Origin: CAJCJE01 sp036494465
Lineage (GTDB): Bacteria > Actinomycetota > Actinomycetes > Mycobacteriales > Pseudonocardiaceae
DNA length: 64,000 nt
NCBI GenBank assembly: GCA_036494465.1
Contig: DASXOJ010000096.1
Location: 47,990 to 111,989 of the forward strand
Direction: 5' to 3'
The position numbers were made by a program, and so were the translations under genes. Below the pieces are notes generated by a model. It was not told where the DNA came from. It did not search any database and was given only the letters and a program-made list of their open reading frames with translations. Each line of letters starts with the position of its first letter. Positions within the stretch are counted from its first letter, which is position 1. Below are positions 23,979 to 33,331 of this stretch, one piece after another.

Positions 23979-24710
23979 TTATTCGGGTGGCAGCGCGCCG
24001 GTCGACGTCGGGGTCGTCGGCGGGGCGCTGCCGGCGGACGTGTCGGGCGGGAGCGGCGAGACGCAGGCGAACTGGCCCGAGCCGGGCGACTGGAAGTACC
24101 AGATGTCCGGCGCGGTCTGGTCCTTGCACGCGTCGGTCACGGTCCCGGCGCTCTCCACCGATTCGACCCGGACCACGTTCTGCGCCGAGCCGCACGTGGC
24201 GCGCTGGATGGGTTTGCTGTTGTCGGTGCTGAACGCGAAGCACTGGTTCGCAGGCACCACAAGGGAAGCGCAGTAGTCGACGCCCGCGACCTCGTCGCTG
24301 AGGATGAAGCCGTGGTTGACGTAGTCGGCGCCCTGCTGGCAGTCCGGGTAGTCGTGCACCACCTGGTTGATGACCAGCACCGCCTGCTGACCGCCGCAGG
24401 ACACCGGCTTGATCTCCAGGCCGCCGCTGTTCGGGTCGGTCGGTTCGCTCAGGCAGGTGCCGACGGTGTAGGCGGCGTTGTCCGGGGTCGGCTTCGGCTT
24501 GCTGGTGTGCTTCGGCGTGCTGACCGGTGGCGGCGCGGCGTGCTGGTTCGATTGGTTGTCCCGGCCGGAGAACCACCAGACCGACGCGGCCGCGCCGACC
24601 AGGACCACGGCGGCGGACACGATCGTGACGACGATTCTGGTTCTGGAGCCCAGCTCCCGTGGTTCCGCTTGCCGATTTTCGGGCGTCTGAGGGGGACCTG
24701 GGGCTGTCAT
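23979..24710 (-). CDS. Membrane-anchored Cys-rich extracytoplasmic protein (LppU-like pattern)
   Basis: This 243-residue protein from ATG 24710 has a cytoplasmic head of about 25 residues and one membrane anchor (VVTIVSAAVVLVGAAASVWW). A Pro/Lys/Thr linker and an extracytoplasmic domain with about eight cysteines follow (VGTCLSEP, PVSCGGQQA, DYPDCQQG, DYCASLV, NQCFAF, ATCGSAQ, DACKD, FACVSPL). The even Cys count suggests disulfides. The first half resembles actinobacterial LppU/SCO3897-type proteins, a call made on pattern only. It is encoded downstream of DUF4233 and folC on the same strand. Confidence 0.8.
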   Translation of the reverse strand: MTAPGPPQTPENRQAEPRELGSRTRIVVTIVSAAVVLVGAAASVWWFSGRDNQSNQHAAPPPVSTPKHTSKPKPTPDNAAYTVGTCLSEPTDPNSGGLEIKPVSCGGQQAVLVINQVVHDYPDCQQGADYVNHGFILSDEVAGVDYCASLVVPANQCFAFSTDNSKPIQRATCGSAQNVVRVESVESAGTVTDACKDQTAPDIWYFQSPGSGQFACVSPLPPDTSAGSAPPTTPTSTGALPPE

Positions 24711-24741
24711 CGGCGCTGTGTGTCTCTCCTGCTGAGGGTGG

Positions 24742-25155
24742 TCAGGTTTGCTGGCTGGGCAGTCGTCCCGCCGCCATGCGGCGCGACACCTCCCGGCGCA
24801 ACCAGAACAGATATACCCAGACGGCCAGGAACAACAACCCCACGATGCCGACCGCGACTGCCGAGACGATGCAGCCGACCAGCGCCAGCTGCAATGCCAG
24901 GATGACCGGGGTCGTCCAGATGTGGCGCAGGAAGGCGCAGGTGAGCAACAGCGCGAGGATGTCGACGCCGACCACATAGCCGACCACCGAGTTCAGGCCG
25001 CCGTAGAGGTCGGCGACGGTGAACAGGGCCAGGCCGACGGTGATGGCTTCCATCACGATGGCGCCTGCCATGACGCCGCGGAAACCCTTCAGCGGGTTGG
25101 GCGCCGTGGGCTCCTGCGCCGGCGCGGCTTCGGTTCCGGGTTCTGGGTTGGTCAT
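24742..25155 (-). CDS. DUF4233 membrane protein
   Basis: This 137-residue protein has four hydrophobic helices (about residues 27-45, 57-75, 82-98 and 100-120) after a charged N-terminus. PLKGFRGVMAGAIVMEAI is the characteristic DUF4233 opening. Its ATG overlaps the folC stop (ATGA), so translation is coupled. The family is found almost only next to folC in actinobacteria; its function is unknown. Confidence 0.92.
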   Translation of the reverse strand: MTNPEPGTEAAPAQEPTAPNPLKGFRGVMAGAIVMEAITVGLALFTVADLYGGLNSVVGYVVGVDILALLLTCAFLRHIWTTPVILALQLALVGCIVSAVAVGIVGLLFLAVWVYLFWLRREVSRRMAAGRLPSQQT

Positions 25156-26519
25156 GCGGGTTCCTTGCCGAACAGGGCGCGGGCCTCGCCCGCGGTGACG
25201 ACCGAGCCGGTGATGATCACACCGGCGCCGGAGAGCGGGTGGCCCGGTTCGGCGATGTCCTCGGCCAGTTCGACCGCGGTCTCCACCGCGTTCGGCAACT
25301 GGGGTTCGACCACGATCCGGTCGGTGCCGAAGATGTCCTTGGCGATCGCGGCAAGGTCGTCGACGGGCATGGAGCGCATCGAGGAGTTCTCGGTGAGCAC
25401 GACTTCCTCCACCACGGGTTCCAGCGCGGTGAGGATGCCGCGCGCGTCCTTGTCGGCCATGACCGCGACGACGCCGACCAGCTTGCGGAAGTCGAACTCC
25501 TCGGTGAGCGCGGCGGCCAGCGCGGTCGCGCCGTGCGGGTTGTGCGCGGCGTCGAGCAGCACGGTCGGCGCGGCGCGGACCGGTTCGAGCCGGCCGGGAC
25601 TGGTCACCGAGGCGAAGCCCTGGCGGACCGCGTCCTGGTCGAGTTGGGTCTGCGGTCCGGCGGCGAAGAACGCTTCGACGGCGGCGAGCGCGTTGGCGGC
25701 GTTGGCGGCCTGGTGTTTGCCGTGCAGCGGAAGGAAGATCTCGTCGTAGACGCCGCCGAGCCCTTGCAGCCGCAGCTGCTGCCCGCCGACCCCGATCTCC
25801 CGGTCGAGCACGCCGAACTCGTCGCCCGCGCGAGCCACCGCGGCGTCCACCTCGACGACGCGGCGCAGCAGCTCGGTGAGCACCTCGGGGCGTTGTTCAC
25901 CGATGATGGCGACCGCACCGGGTTTGATGATGCCCGCCTTGTCCCTGGCGATGCCGACCACGTCCGAGCCGAGGAATTCCACGTGGTCGACGTCGACCGG
26001 GCCGATCACCGCGACCTTGCCGTCCGCGACGTTGGTGGAGTCCCAGCTGCCGCCGATGCCGACCTCGATCACGGCCACGTCCACCGGGGCATCCGCGAAC
26101 AGCGCGAACGCCATCGCGGTCAGCACCTCGAACTTGCTCAGCCGGACGGAGAACTTGGCGTCGATCAGCGGCAGGTAGGGCTCGATGTCGCGGTAGGCGT
26201 CGACGTAGCGCCGGGGGGTGATCGGCACGCCGTCCAGGCTGATCCGTTCGGTGACGACCTGGAGGTGCGGGCTGGTGAACCGTCCGGTGCGCAGCCCGAC
26301 CGAGGTGAACAGCGCGTCGATCATGCGGGCGGTCGAGGTCTTGCCGTTGGTGCCGGTGATGTGCACGACCGGGTAGGCGGTCTGCGGGTTGCCCAGCAGA
26401 TCGAGCAGGGCGGCGACGCGGTCGAGGGTGGGATCGATGTCCTTCTCGCCCCAGCGGGTGTCCAGTTCGCTCTCGATGCTGCGCAGTTCCGCCAGCACCC
26501 CCGGGTCGGTTGGGGGCAT
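25152..26519 (-). CDS. folC: Folylpolyglutamate synthase / dihydrofolate synthase
   Basis: FolC adds glutamate to dihydropteroate and extends folate polyglutamates. The 455-residue protein carries the Mur-ligase ATP loop VHITGTNGKTSTAR near residue 50, the folate/Mg region FTSPHL and IEVGIGGSWDSTN. AIIGEQRPEV and DAAHNPHGA (ligase C-terminal domain) follow. It starts at ATG 26519 (MPPTDPGVLAELRSIES). It normally lies directly downstream of valS; here a 4-kb plus-strand module separates them. Confidence 0.97.
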   Translation of the reverse strand: MPPTDPGVLAELRSIESELDTRWGEKDIDPTLDRVAALLDLLGNPQTAYPVVHITGTNGKTSTARMIDALFTSVGLRTGRFTSPHLQVVTERISLDGVPITPRRYVDAYRDIEPYLPLIDAKFSVRLSKFEVLTAMAFALFADAPVDVAVIEVGIGGSWDSTNVADGKVAVIGPVDVDHVEFLGSDVVGIARDKAGIIKPGAVAIIGEQRPEVLTELLRRVVEVDAAVARAGDEFGVLDREIGVGGQQLRLQGLGGVYDEIFLPLHGKHQAANAANALAAVEAFFAAGPQTQLDQDAVRQGFASVTSPGRLEPVRAAPTVLLDAAHNPHGATALAAALTEEFDFRKLVGVVAVMADKDARGILTALEPVVEEVVLTENSSMRSMPVDDLAAIAKDIFGTDRIVVEPQLPNAVETAVELAEDIAEPGHPLSGAGVIITGSVVTAGEARALFGKEPA

Positions 26520-26630
26520 GCTCGACTCCTCGGGACTGGACTGGCCTGGGACTGGTCCGAGTCTACGGCCGGGCCGGTGGCGGGCAGGTCCGGGCTGGTG
26601 GCGCGGCTACCATGGCAGAGTGATGGCGCC

Positions 26631-27128
26631 GTGACCGATCGTTATCCCACCGGTCGTCGAGGTGTTCTCCCGTGGCGGACGCCACGGGAGAAATGGCGGA
26701 TCGTCGCGGTGTCCGCTGCGGCGATCTCGGCGGTGTACGGGATCGGCTACGCGGTCACCCAGCCGGTCACGGCGGCGACGCGCCCGGTTCCGCGTTCGGG
26801 AGACGTCCGGGTTTCACTGAACCTGCCCGATGCCCCGCCGTCCGGCGCTAAGTTCGTTGATGGGGTGTATCCGGGCACCGCGTCGAACGAGTTCGGCACG
26901 ATCGAGGTGGAGGTCGCCATCGCGGGCGGTCGCATCGATACGGTGCGGATCAGCAGGTGCACCACGTTCTTCCCGCAGAGCTACGTCGCCGGGCTGCCGG
27001 ACAAGGTGGTCGCGACCCAGTCGACCAGCCTTGCGGTGGTATCCGGCGCGACCGGCAGCTGGCAGGATTTCGTTGCTGCCACTCGGTTCGCGTTGACCGC
27101 TGCCACCCATCCGAAACAGCCGGAGTGA
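26631..27128 (+). CDS. Membrane-anchored FMN-binding domain protein (ApbE substrate)
   Basis: This 165-residue protein is predicted to carry covalently bound FMN outside the membrane. One N-terminal anchor (IVAVSAAAISAVYGIGYAV) is followed by an FMN-binding domain: FVDGVYPGTASNEFG, EVEVAIAGGRIDTVRI and the attachment motif SGATGS at residues 138-143. In this family ApbE links FMN to the Thr/Ser of (S/T)GA(S/T)x(S/T). I chose GTG 26631, the only start that keeps the whole anchor; a TACCAT hexamer lies about 18 bp upstream. The apbE gene follows after 3 bp, supporting an enzyme-substrate pair. The 111-bp gap to folC is a divergent promoter region. Confidence 0.88.
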   Translation: MTDRYPTGRRGVLPWRTPREKWRIVAVSAAAISAVYGIGYAVTQPVTAATRPVPRSGDVRVSLNLPDAPPSGAKFVDGVYPGTASNEFGTIEVEVAIAGGRIDTVRISRCTTFFPQSYVAGLPDKVVATQSTSLAVVSGATGSWQDFVAATRFALTAATHPKQPE

Positions 27129-27131
27129 TCG

Positions 27132-28052
27132 ATGCTGGAACCCGAAGTCGCCGGTTGGTCCCGTGCGGTGATGGACACCGTCGTGACCATCCGGATCGCC
27201 GCGCCATCTCACATGGCGAGCGAATTCGACCCGCTCATCGAGCAGGCATTCGACTGGTTCGACGCGGTCGAGGCGGCGTGCTCGCGCTTTGCCATGGACA
27301 GCGAGGTGCGTCAGCTGGCCGCGCGGGTCGGCGAGCCGGTCGTGCTCAGCCCGATCCTGCTGGCCGCGCTGACCGTGGCGTTGCAGGTGGCCGAGCACAC
27401 CGACGGCGCGTTCGACCCGACGATCGGCTACCAGCTCTCCGCCGCCGGTTTCGACCGGGACTACCGCACCGGCGAGCCGATCAAGGAACCGTGTCCGTCC
27501 CAATTGGACTGTGGAACGCGCGCGGATCTGCACCTGGATCCGATCTCCGGCACGGTGATCCTGGACCGCCCGCTGCTGCTGGATCTGGGCGCTGTTGCCA
27601 AGGGGCTGGCCATCGACCTGGCCGCGCAGGAGCTCTCCGCGCTGTCCGGGGCGACCATCAACGCGGGCGGCGACGCCTACCTGCTCGGCACCGACCTGGC
27701 GGGCAACGCCTGGCCGACCGGGATCGCGGACCCGTTGCGGCCCGGTGAGCTGATCACCGAACTGGCACTGGCCGACCTCGCCATAGCCACCTCGGGCGAC
27801 TACGCGCGCCCCGGTCACATCGTCGCGCCGACGCACCTGGTCGCGCCGCGCACGCCACCGGCCGACCCGCTGGCCGGCGTGACCGTGGTGGCGCCGACCG
27901 CGATGGCGGCCGACGCGGTGTCCACCGCCGTATCACTGCTGGGCATGTCGGCGGGGCTGTCGTTGCTGGCGGAGACCGAGGACGTGGACGCGCTGCTGGT
28001 CGCCAAGTCCGGCGAGGTGCGCACCACGAAGGGCTGGGGTTCGTGGAGTTGA
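27132..28052 (+). CDS. apbE: FAD:protein FMN transferase (ApbE)
   Basis: ApbE uses FAD to attach FMN covalently to Ser/Thr of extracytoplasmic flavoproteins. The 306-residue protein has the family signatures AFDPTIGYQ, DLGAVAKGLAID (FAD binding), NAGGDAYLLG, AIATSGDYARPGHI and the metal/catalytic ADAVSTAVSLLG. It has no obvious lipoprotein signal peptide, unlike many ApbE proteins, so it may act at the inner face or be exported by another route. It is sandwiched between its probable substrate and an RnfD-like protein. A 14-bp repeat array begins in its last codons. Confidence 0.93.
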   Translation: MLEPEVAGWSRAVMDTVVTIRIAAPSHMASEFDPLIEQAFDWFDAVEAACSRFAMDSEVRQLAARVGEPVVLSPILLAALTVALQVAEHTDGAFDPTIGYQLSAAGFDRDYRTGEPIKEPCPSQLDCGTRADLHLDPISGTVILDRPLLLDLGAVAKGLAIDLAAQELSALSGATINAGGDAYLLGTDLAGNAWPTGIADPLRPGELITELALADLAIATSGDYARPGHIVAPTHLVAPRTPPADPLAGVTVVAPTAMAADAVSTAVSLLGMSAGLSLLAETEDVDALLVAKSGEVRTTKGWGSWS

Positions 28053-28084
28053 CCCAGTGGAGTTGACCCAGTGGACCTGACCCG
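28043..28084 (+). repeat. Three 14-bp tandem units at the apbE/rnfD-like junction
   Basis: GTGGAGTTGACCCA occurs exactly at 28043-28056 and 28057-28070, and a third copy GTGGACCTGACCCG follows at 28071-28084. The first unit contains the apbE stop and the third supplies the GTG start of the next gene. A 14-bp unit shifts frame, so it changes spacing rather than repeating peptide. Confidence 0.9.
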
Positions 28085-28886
28085 CTGGGTCAAGAGTCCA
28101 CTCGGGACAGTCAGCGTGGCGATGCTGGTGCTGGCCGGGGTGAATCTGCCCTGGGCCAGCCCCTCTCCCGCGTCGGCGGCGCTGACGCTCGCGGTCGCGG
28201 TGCTCACCGCGGGCGCGGTAGACGTGGTGATCGTCGGCCTGCGCGGGTGGGGCTGGCGGGTGCCGGTCGGCGCGTTCGTCACCGGCGGCGTGCTTGGCAT
28301 GGTGCTCGACCCGACCGTCGGGCCGGGCCTGATCGTGGCGTGCGCAGCCGGGGCGGTGCTCGTCAAGCACGCGGTGCGGATCGGCAGGCGACCGGTGTTC
28401 AACCCGGCCGCGCTCGCACTGGTGCTCGCCGACGTGCTCGGCGTGCGCGCGCAGAGCTGGTGGGGCGCGGCGGCCGCGCCGATCTGGCTCGGCGTGCCGG
28501 TGCTGCTCGCGGTCACGCTGATCGTCGCCGACCGGGTCAACCGGCTGCCCGCCGTCGGCGCGTTCCTGGCCACCTGGTTCGCGGCGTTGACGATTCTCGT
28601 CTCGCTCGGTTTCACCGACGAGCTCGCGGTCGCCTACCGGGAACCGCTGCTGAGCATGGCGCTGTTCTTCGCGGCCGTCATGCTGCTCGACCCGCCGACC
28701 AGCCCTGGCCGGGTGCGCAGCCAGTACCTGTTCGGCTTCGTCGCGGCGGCGGTCGGGATCGTGCTGCTCGGCGTCGCGCATGAGAGCGCGTTCCTGCCGG
28801 TCGGGCTGGTCGCCGCCAATGCCTGGCTCGGCGCCGACCGGATTCGGGCACGAATGCGCAGAACCGCCGTCCGCGCGGGGTCGTAA
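28071..28886 (+). CDS. RnfD/NqrB-like integral membrane protein
   Basis: This 271-residue protein with eight to nine hydrophobic helices has RnfD/NqrB hallmarks: FNPAALALVLADVLG after the third helix pair and LDPPTSPGRV near the C-terminus, where Rnf/Nqr subunits have DPxTSP. In Rnf and Nqr complexes this subunit binds flavin and quinone and carries electrons across the membrane. No other Rnf/Nqr subunit is present, so it may work with the FMN-binding protein encoded two genes upstream. The start is GTG 28071, which is the first base of the third tandem repeat unit. Confidence 0.87.
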   Translation: MDLTRWVKSPLGTVSVAMLVLAGVNLPWASPSPASAALTLAVAVLTAGAVDVVIVGLRGWGWRVPVGAFVTGGVLGMVLDPTVGPGLIVACAAGAVLVKHAVRIGRRPVFNPAALALVLADVLGVRAQSWWGAAAAPIWLGVPVLLAVTLIVADRVNRLPAVGAFLATWFAALTILVSLGFTDELAVAYREPLLSMALFFAAVMLLDPPTSPGRVRSQYLFGFVAAAVGIVLLGVAHESAFLPVGLVAANAWLGADRIRARMRRTAVRAGS

Positions 28887-28902
28887 CCGGTTCAATGGTG
28901 GG

Positions 28903-30672
28903 GTGCGTGCTCGCGTTCCGTTGTTGCCGGTCGTCGCGATCGGTTTCTGCTGCGTCGGTCTGCTGACCGCGTTCGCCGGTCTGCGCGCGGTCATCGGGTC
29001 CGCGTCGACGGCGAAGCTGTGGCTGGTGCTGTTCGTCGCCGCGGCGATCGCCGCGCTCGTCTTCCTGCGTTTCGCGCGCGACGATCGCGGCCGCGTCCGG
29101 CTCGGTGCCGGATGGTCGGCGTTGGGCGTGATTGTTGTCGCGACGACAATCACGCGAATTCCCGAGCCGGGCGCGGGTGCGCCGATCAGTTCGGGCTGGG
29201 CGGTGCTGATCGCGGGTGGCGCCGCGGTCGTGCTTGCGGGCATCGTGCTCGCGGTGTCGCCGGTGGTGCCGGTGCGCGTGCATCCGGCGATCGTGGTGGT
29301 GGCGGTGGTCGCGGTCGCCGCGGCGCAGGTCGGCGGCTACGCGGGTGCGGTCGGCTGGACGAACGGGCAGAACGTGCACCTGACCGTCGCGGACGCCACG
29401 CCGTTGCAGGCCCGCGAATCGGCGCTGGACGGCAAGGTCGGGTGGAGTTCGCAGTGGGCCGGGAACCCGGTGGCCAGCGCGGGCGGAGTGCTGGTCACCG
29501 CAGCCAACGCGCTGGAGATGCTGGACCCGGCCACCGGAAGGGCGCGCTGGACCTACCGCAGGGCGGACGTGAACGAGATCTTCAACCCGGTCGTCTCCGC
29601 CGACGGCACGCTGGTCGGCGCGCTCGCGTTCGGGCAGAGCCTGAACCCGAAACCGGCGCCACAGGGGGTGCAACGGCTGATCGTGCTCGATGCGACAACC
29701 GGCGCGCTGATCGCCGACGAGCCGCTCCCCCCGCATCTGGGCGACACACTGACCACGCTGACCCGTACCCAGGCATTCTTCGAAGCCGGGCCGGACGGGA
29801 TCAGCCAGTTGCAGATCAACGCGATCGAGTTGACCGGCGCACGCGCGGGCCAGCAGGACTGGGTCTACTACCCGAAGGACGGCTGCGCCATCAACGCGTT
29901 CAGCGCGCTGGGCACCGAGATCGCGGTGAGTTCGCTGTGCGGCACCGTCGACATGCTGAGCCCACGCACCGGCAAACCCGTCTGGGAGTACCGCGCGCCG
30001 ACCGGCGGCGCCGAGATCTGGCCGTTGACCGGCTCGGGCACGGTCGAGGCGGTCATCAGCGCGCAGCCGACCAGCAACCCGGTCGGGCTCGGGGTGTCCG
30101 GGCCCAGCGGGGTCGTGGCGCTGGACGCGCGGACCGGTGCGATGCGCTGGCAGGACTACACGGCGCCCGCAGCACCGTTCGCGCCGGACAGCGTGGATTC
30201 GGGCACCGCCATCATGACCACGTTCTGGGCGGGCGACACCGCCGTGCTCGCGTACGCGTTGCAGTCGTCCCGGCGGATCTGGCTGGTCGGTTATCACCGG
30301 GGCGCGACGCCGAGTTTCTGGAGCGCGATCGTGCCCGACCTGACGTACAACGTGCAGTTCCCGGCACCAGGTGCGCTGAACAGCTACATCGCGGCGACCC
30401 CGGACGGGCGGATCCTGTTGCCGACCCAGTACATCGAGGACGCCACCGACCTCAACGCGCACCCGACCGTGATCGTGGTCGACGGGCGGACCGGACAGGT
30501 CGCGCCGGGCGTCACGGTCGGCGGGCCCGCGGGCATTCCCCGGTCGACCGGCTTCTTCAGCCCACCCTCGGCGCTGCCGACGCCCGGCGGCACTGTGCTC
30601 GCCGTGGCCGGTGTCGCCCAGGCCGGGCCGGTACCCGAGGGCGGGGCGCTGCTGCTGGTCGGCCTGCACTGA
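28903..30672 (+). CDS. Membrane-anchored PQQ-like beta-propeller protein
   Basis: The 589-residue protein starts at GTG 28903 behind GGTGGG. Four hydrophobic helices fill residues 1-150. An extracytoplasmic domain with repeated WD/PQQ-type strands follows: LEMLDPATGRARWTYR, LIVLDATTGALIADE, VDMLSPRTGKPVWEYR, VVALDARTGAMRWQD and VIVVDGRTGQVAPG. Such DxxTGxxxW blades form PQQ-type propellers. I cannot tell whether a cofactor binds, since the Trp docking motif is only partly kept. As last gene of the flavinylation module it may be the electron donor or sensor; that is inference. It is convergent with valS. Confidence 0.83.
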   Translation: MRARVPLLPVVAIGFCCVGLLTAFAGLRAVIGSASTAKLWLVLFVAAAIAALVFLRFARDDRGRVRLGAGWSALGVIVVATTITRIPEPGAGAPISSGWAVLIAGGAAVVLAGIVLAVSPVVPVRVHPAIVVVAVVAVAAAQVGGYAGAVGWTNGQNVHLTVADATPLQARESALDGKVGWSSQWAGNPVASAGGVLVTAANALEMLDPATGRARWTYRRADVNEIFNPVVSADGTLVGALAFGQSLNPKPAPQGVQRLIVLDATTGALIADEPLPPHLGDTLTTLTRTQAFFEAGPDGISQLQINAIELTGARAGQQDWVYYPKDGCAINAFSALGTEIAVSSLCGTVDMLSPRTGKPVWEYRAPTGGAEIWPLTGSGTVEAVISAQPTSNPVGLGVSGPSGVVALDARTGAMRWQDYTAPAAPFAPDSVDSGTAIMTTFWAGDTAVLAYALQSSRRIWLVGYHRGATPSFWSAIVPDLTYNVQFPAPGALNSYIAATPDGRILLPTQYIEDATDLNAHPTVIVVDGRTGQVAPGVTVGGPAGIPRSTGFFSPPSALPTPGGTVLAVAGVAQAGPVPEGGALLLVGLH

Positions 30673-30694
30673 GTCAGACCGACCAGCACGGCAC

Positions 30695-33331
30695 TCAAGC
30701 AGTAGGCAGCGCGGCCAGTTGCGCGGTGATCCGCTCGATGTCGGCGAGCGCGGTGTCCTTGCGCGCCTTGATCTTGTCGACCACCTCGGCCGGGGCCTTG
30801 GCCACGAAGTTGGGGTTGCCCAGCTTCTTGTCGCAGTCGGCGAGTTCCTTCTGCGCGACCGCGAGGTCCTTGGTGAGCCGGTTGCGTTCGGCGGCGACGT
30901 CGATCGCGCTGGACGTGTCCAGCCGCACGGTGACGGTGCCGGTCGGCAGCGCGACCTCCAGCGTCGCGGTCGCGTTGAAGTCCGCGCCGGGCGCGTCCAG
31001 CCAGACCAGGCTGCGCACCGCCTGCTCGTGCGGGAGCAGGCCCGCCTCGTAGGCACCGGACAGCTCGGTCGGCACCCGCTTCTTCGGCGCAAGGCCCTGG
31101 TCGCTGCGGAAGCGGCGGATCTCGGTGATCAGCTTCTGCACCGACTCGACCCGCTGGGTCGCGTCCGCGTCCTGCGTGGCGCCGGAGACCGTCGGCCAGG
31201 CCGCGACCACCAGCGATTCGCCGCCGGTGAGCGTGGTCCACAGCGTCTCGGTGACGAAGGGCATCACCGGGTGCAGCAGCCGGAACAGCACGTCGAGCAC
31301 GTGGCCGAGGACGGCCCTGGTGGCGGCGGCGCGCTCGTCGCTCTCGGCGATCTGCACCTTGGCCAGTTCCAGGTACCAGTCGCAGAACTCGTCCCAGGTG
31401 AAGTGGAACAGCTCCTCGGCGACCTTGGCGAACTCGTACTCCTCGAAGTAACCGTCCACCTTGGACACGAGCGCGTCGGTGCGGTCCAGGATCCACCGAT
31501 CCACATCGGTCAGTTCGGACCTCGGCGGGACCGTCGTGCGCACGGTGGCGCCGTTGGAGAGCGCGAAGCGGGTCGCGTTCCAGAGCTTGGTGGTGAACCG
31601 GCGCGCGTTCTCGACGTTCTCCTCGCCGATCGGCACGTCCACGCCCGGGTTGGCGCCGCGCACCATGGTGAAGCGCAGGGCGTCCGCGCCATAGCGGTCC
31701 AGCCACTCGATCGGGTCCACGCCGTTGTTGTTCGACTTCGACATCTTCTTGCCGAACTTGTCGCGCACCATGCCGTGCAGCGCGATCTGACGGAACGGCG
31801 GCTGACCGTCCATCGCGTAGCCACCGAACATCATCATCCGGATGACCCAGAAGAACAGGATGTCGTAGCCGGTGACCAGCACGCTGGTCGGATAGAACTT
31901 GGCCAGGTCCTGGGTCTGCTCGGGCCAGCCGAACGTGGAGAACGGCCACAGGCCCGAGGAGAACCAGGTGTCCAGCACGTCCTCGTCCTGCGTCCAGCCA
32001 GCGGGCGGCTGCTCGTCCGGGCCGACGCAGACCTGTTCGCCGTCCGGGCCGTACCAGACCGGAATCCGGTGGCCCCACCACAGCTGCCGCGAGATGCACC
32101 AGTCGTGCAGGTTGTCCACCCAGTCGAAGTAGCGCTTGTCCGCTTCCTTCGGGCTGATCGTCACCGTGCCGGAGCGCACCAGGTCGCCTGCGGAGCGCGC
32201 CAGCGGCTCGACCTGCACGAACCACTGCAGCGACAGACGCGGCTCGATCGGCTCCTTGGACCGCTCCGAGTGCCCGACCGCGTGCAGGTACGGGCGCTTC
32301 TCGGCGACGATCCGGCCCTGGGCGCGCAGCGCCTCGCGGATCGCCACCCTGGCCTCGAACCGGTCCATGCCGTCGAACTCGGTGCCGGTGTTCGCAATCC
32401 GGCCTTCCTCGTCCATGATCGTCGGCATCGGCAGGTTGTGCCGCTGGCCAATGGCGAAGTCGTTCGGGTCGTGCGCGGGCGTCACCTTCACCGCGCCCGT
32501 GCCGAACTCCGGGTCGACGTGCGTGTCCGCGATGATCGGGATCCTGCGGCCGGTCAGCGGTAGTTCGATCGCGGTGCCGACCAGGTGGGCGTAGCGCTCG
32601 TCGTCCGGGTGCACCGCGACCGCGGTGTCGCCCAGCATCGTCTCCACCCGGGTGGTGGCCACCACGATCGACGCGTCACCGTCGCCGTAGCGCATGGAGA
32701 CGAGTTCGCCCTCGACCTCCTTGTGGTCCACCTCGGCGTCGGACAGCGCCGAACGCAGCACCGGCGACCAGTTGATCAGCCGTTCCGCCCGGTAGATCAG
32801 GCCGTCGTCGTAGAGCCGTTTGAAGATCGTCTGCACGGCGCGGGACAGGCCATCGTCCATGGTGAACCGCTCACGCGACCAGTCGACGCTGTCGCCGAGG
32901 CGGCGCATCTGGTTGAGGATCTTGCCGCCGTAGTTGTTCTTCCACTCCCAGACGCGCTCCAGGAACTTCTCCCGGCCCAGTTCGCGGCGGGAGGTGCCCT
33001 CGGCCGCGAGCTGGCGCTCCACCAGCGCGTGCACCGGGATGCTCGCGTGGTCCATGCCGGGCAGCCAGCAGGTCTCGAAGCCCTGCATGCGCTTGCGCCG
33101 GACCAGCGCGTCCATCAGCGAGTGCTCGAAGGCGTGGCCGATGTGCAGGCTGCCGGTCACGTTGGGCGGCGGGATGACGATGGAGAACGGCGGCTTGTCG
33201 CTGCTCGAGTCGGCGGTGAAGTAACCGGCGGCTACCCAACGCGCGTACAGCTCACCCTCTACCTCCGCCGGGTTCCAGCTCGGCGGTAGCTCTCGGGTGT
33301 CGCGCTGCTCAGGAAGTGTCTCGGTCACCAC
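30695..33331 (-). CDS. valS: Valyl-tRNA synthetase
   Basis: ValS charges tRNA-Val. The 878-residue class I enzyme has PPPNVTGSLHIGHAFEHSL (HIGH near residue 64), CONNECT/editing-domain segments such as TTRVETMLGDTAVAVHP, the KMSKS loop GKKMSKSNNNG near residue 527 and an anticodon-binding domain. A C-terminal coiled-coil arm (VAAERNRLTKDLAVAQKEL to LPTA) follows. The start is GTG 33331. The gene and its length are typical. Confidence 0.98.
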   Translation of the reverse strand: MVTETLPEQRDTRELPPSWNPAEVEGELYARWVAAGYFTADSSSDKPPFSIVIPPPNVTGSLHIGHAFEHSLMDALVRRKRMQGFETCWLPGMDHASIPVHALVERQLAAEGTSRRELGREKFLERVWEWKNNYGGKILNQMRRLGDSVDWSRERFTMDDGLSRAVQTIFKRLYDDGLIYRAERLINWSPVLRSALSDAEVDHKEVEGELVSMRYGDGDASIVVATTRVETMLGDTAVAVHPDDERYAHLVGTAIELPLTGRRIPIIADTHVDPEFGTGAVKVTPAHDPNDFAIGQRHNLPMPTIMDEEGRIANTGTEFDGMDRFEARVAIREALRAQGRIVAEKRPYLHAVGHSERSKEPIEPRLSLQWFVQVEPLARSAGDLVRSGTVTISPKEADKRYFDWVDNLHDWCISRQLWWGHRIPVWYGPDGEQVCVGPDEQPPAGWTQDEDVLDTWFSSGLWPFSTFGWPEQTQDLAKFYPTSVLVTGYDILFFWVIRMMMFGGYAMDGQPPFRQIALHGMVRDKFGKKMSKSNNNGVDPIEWLDRYGADALRFTMVRGANPGVDVPIGEENVENARRFTTKLWNATRFALSNGATVRTTVPPRSELTDVDRWILDRTDALVSKVDGYFEEYEFAKVAEELFHFTWDEFCDWYLELAKVQIAESDERAAATRAVLGHVLDVLFRLLHPVMPFVTETLWTTLTGGESLVVAAWPTVSGATQDADATQRVESVQKLITEIRRFRSDQGLAPKKRVPTELSGAYEAGLLPHEQAVRSLVWLDAPGADFNATATLEVALPTGTVTVRLDTSSAIDVAAERNRLTKDLAVAQKELADCDKKLGNPNFVAKAPAEVVDKIKARKDTALADIERITAQLAALPTA

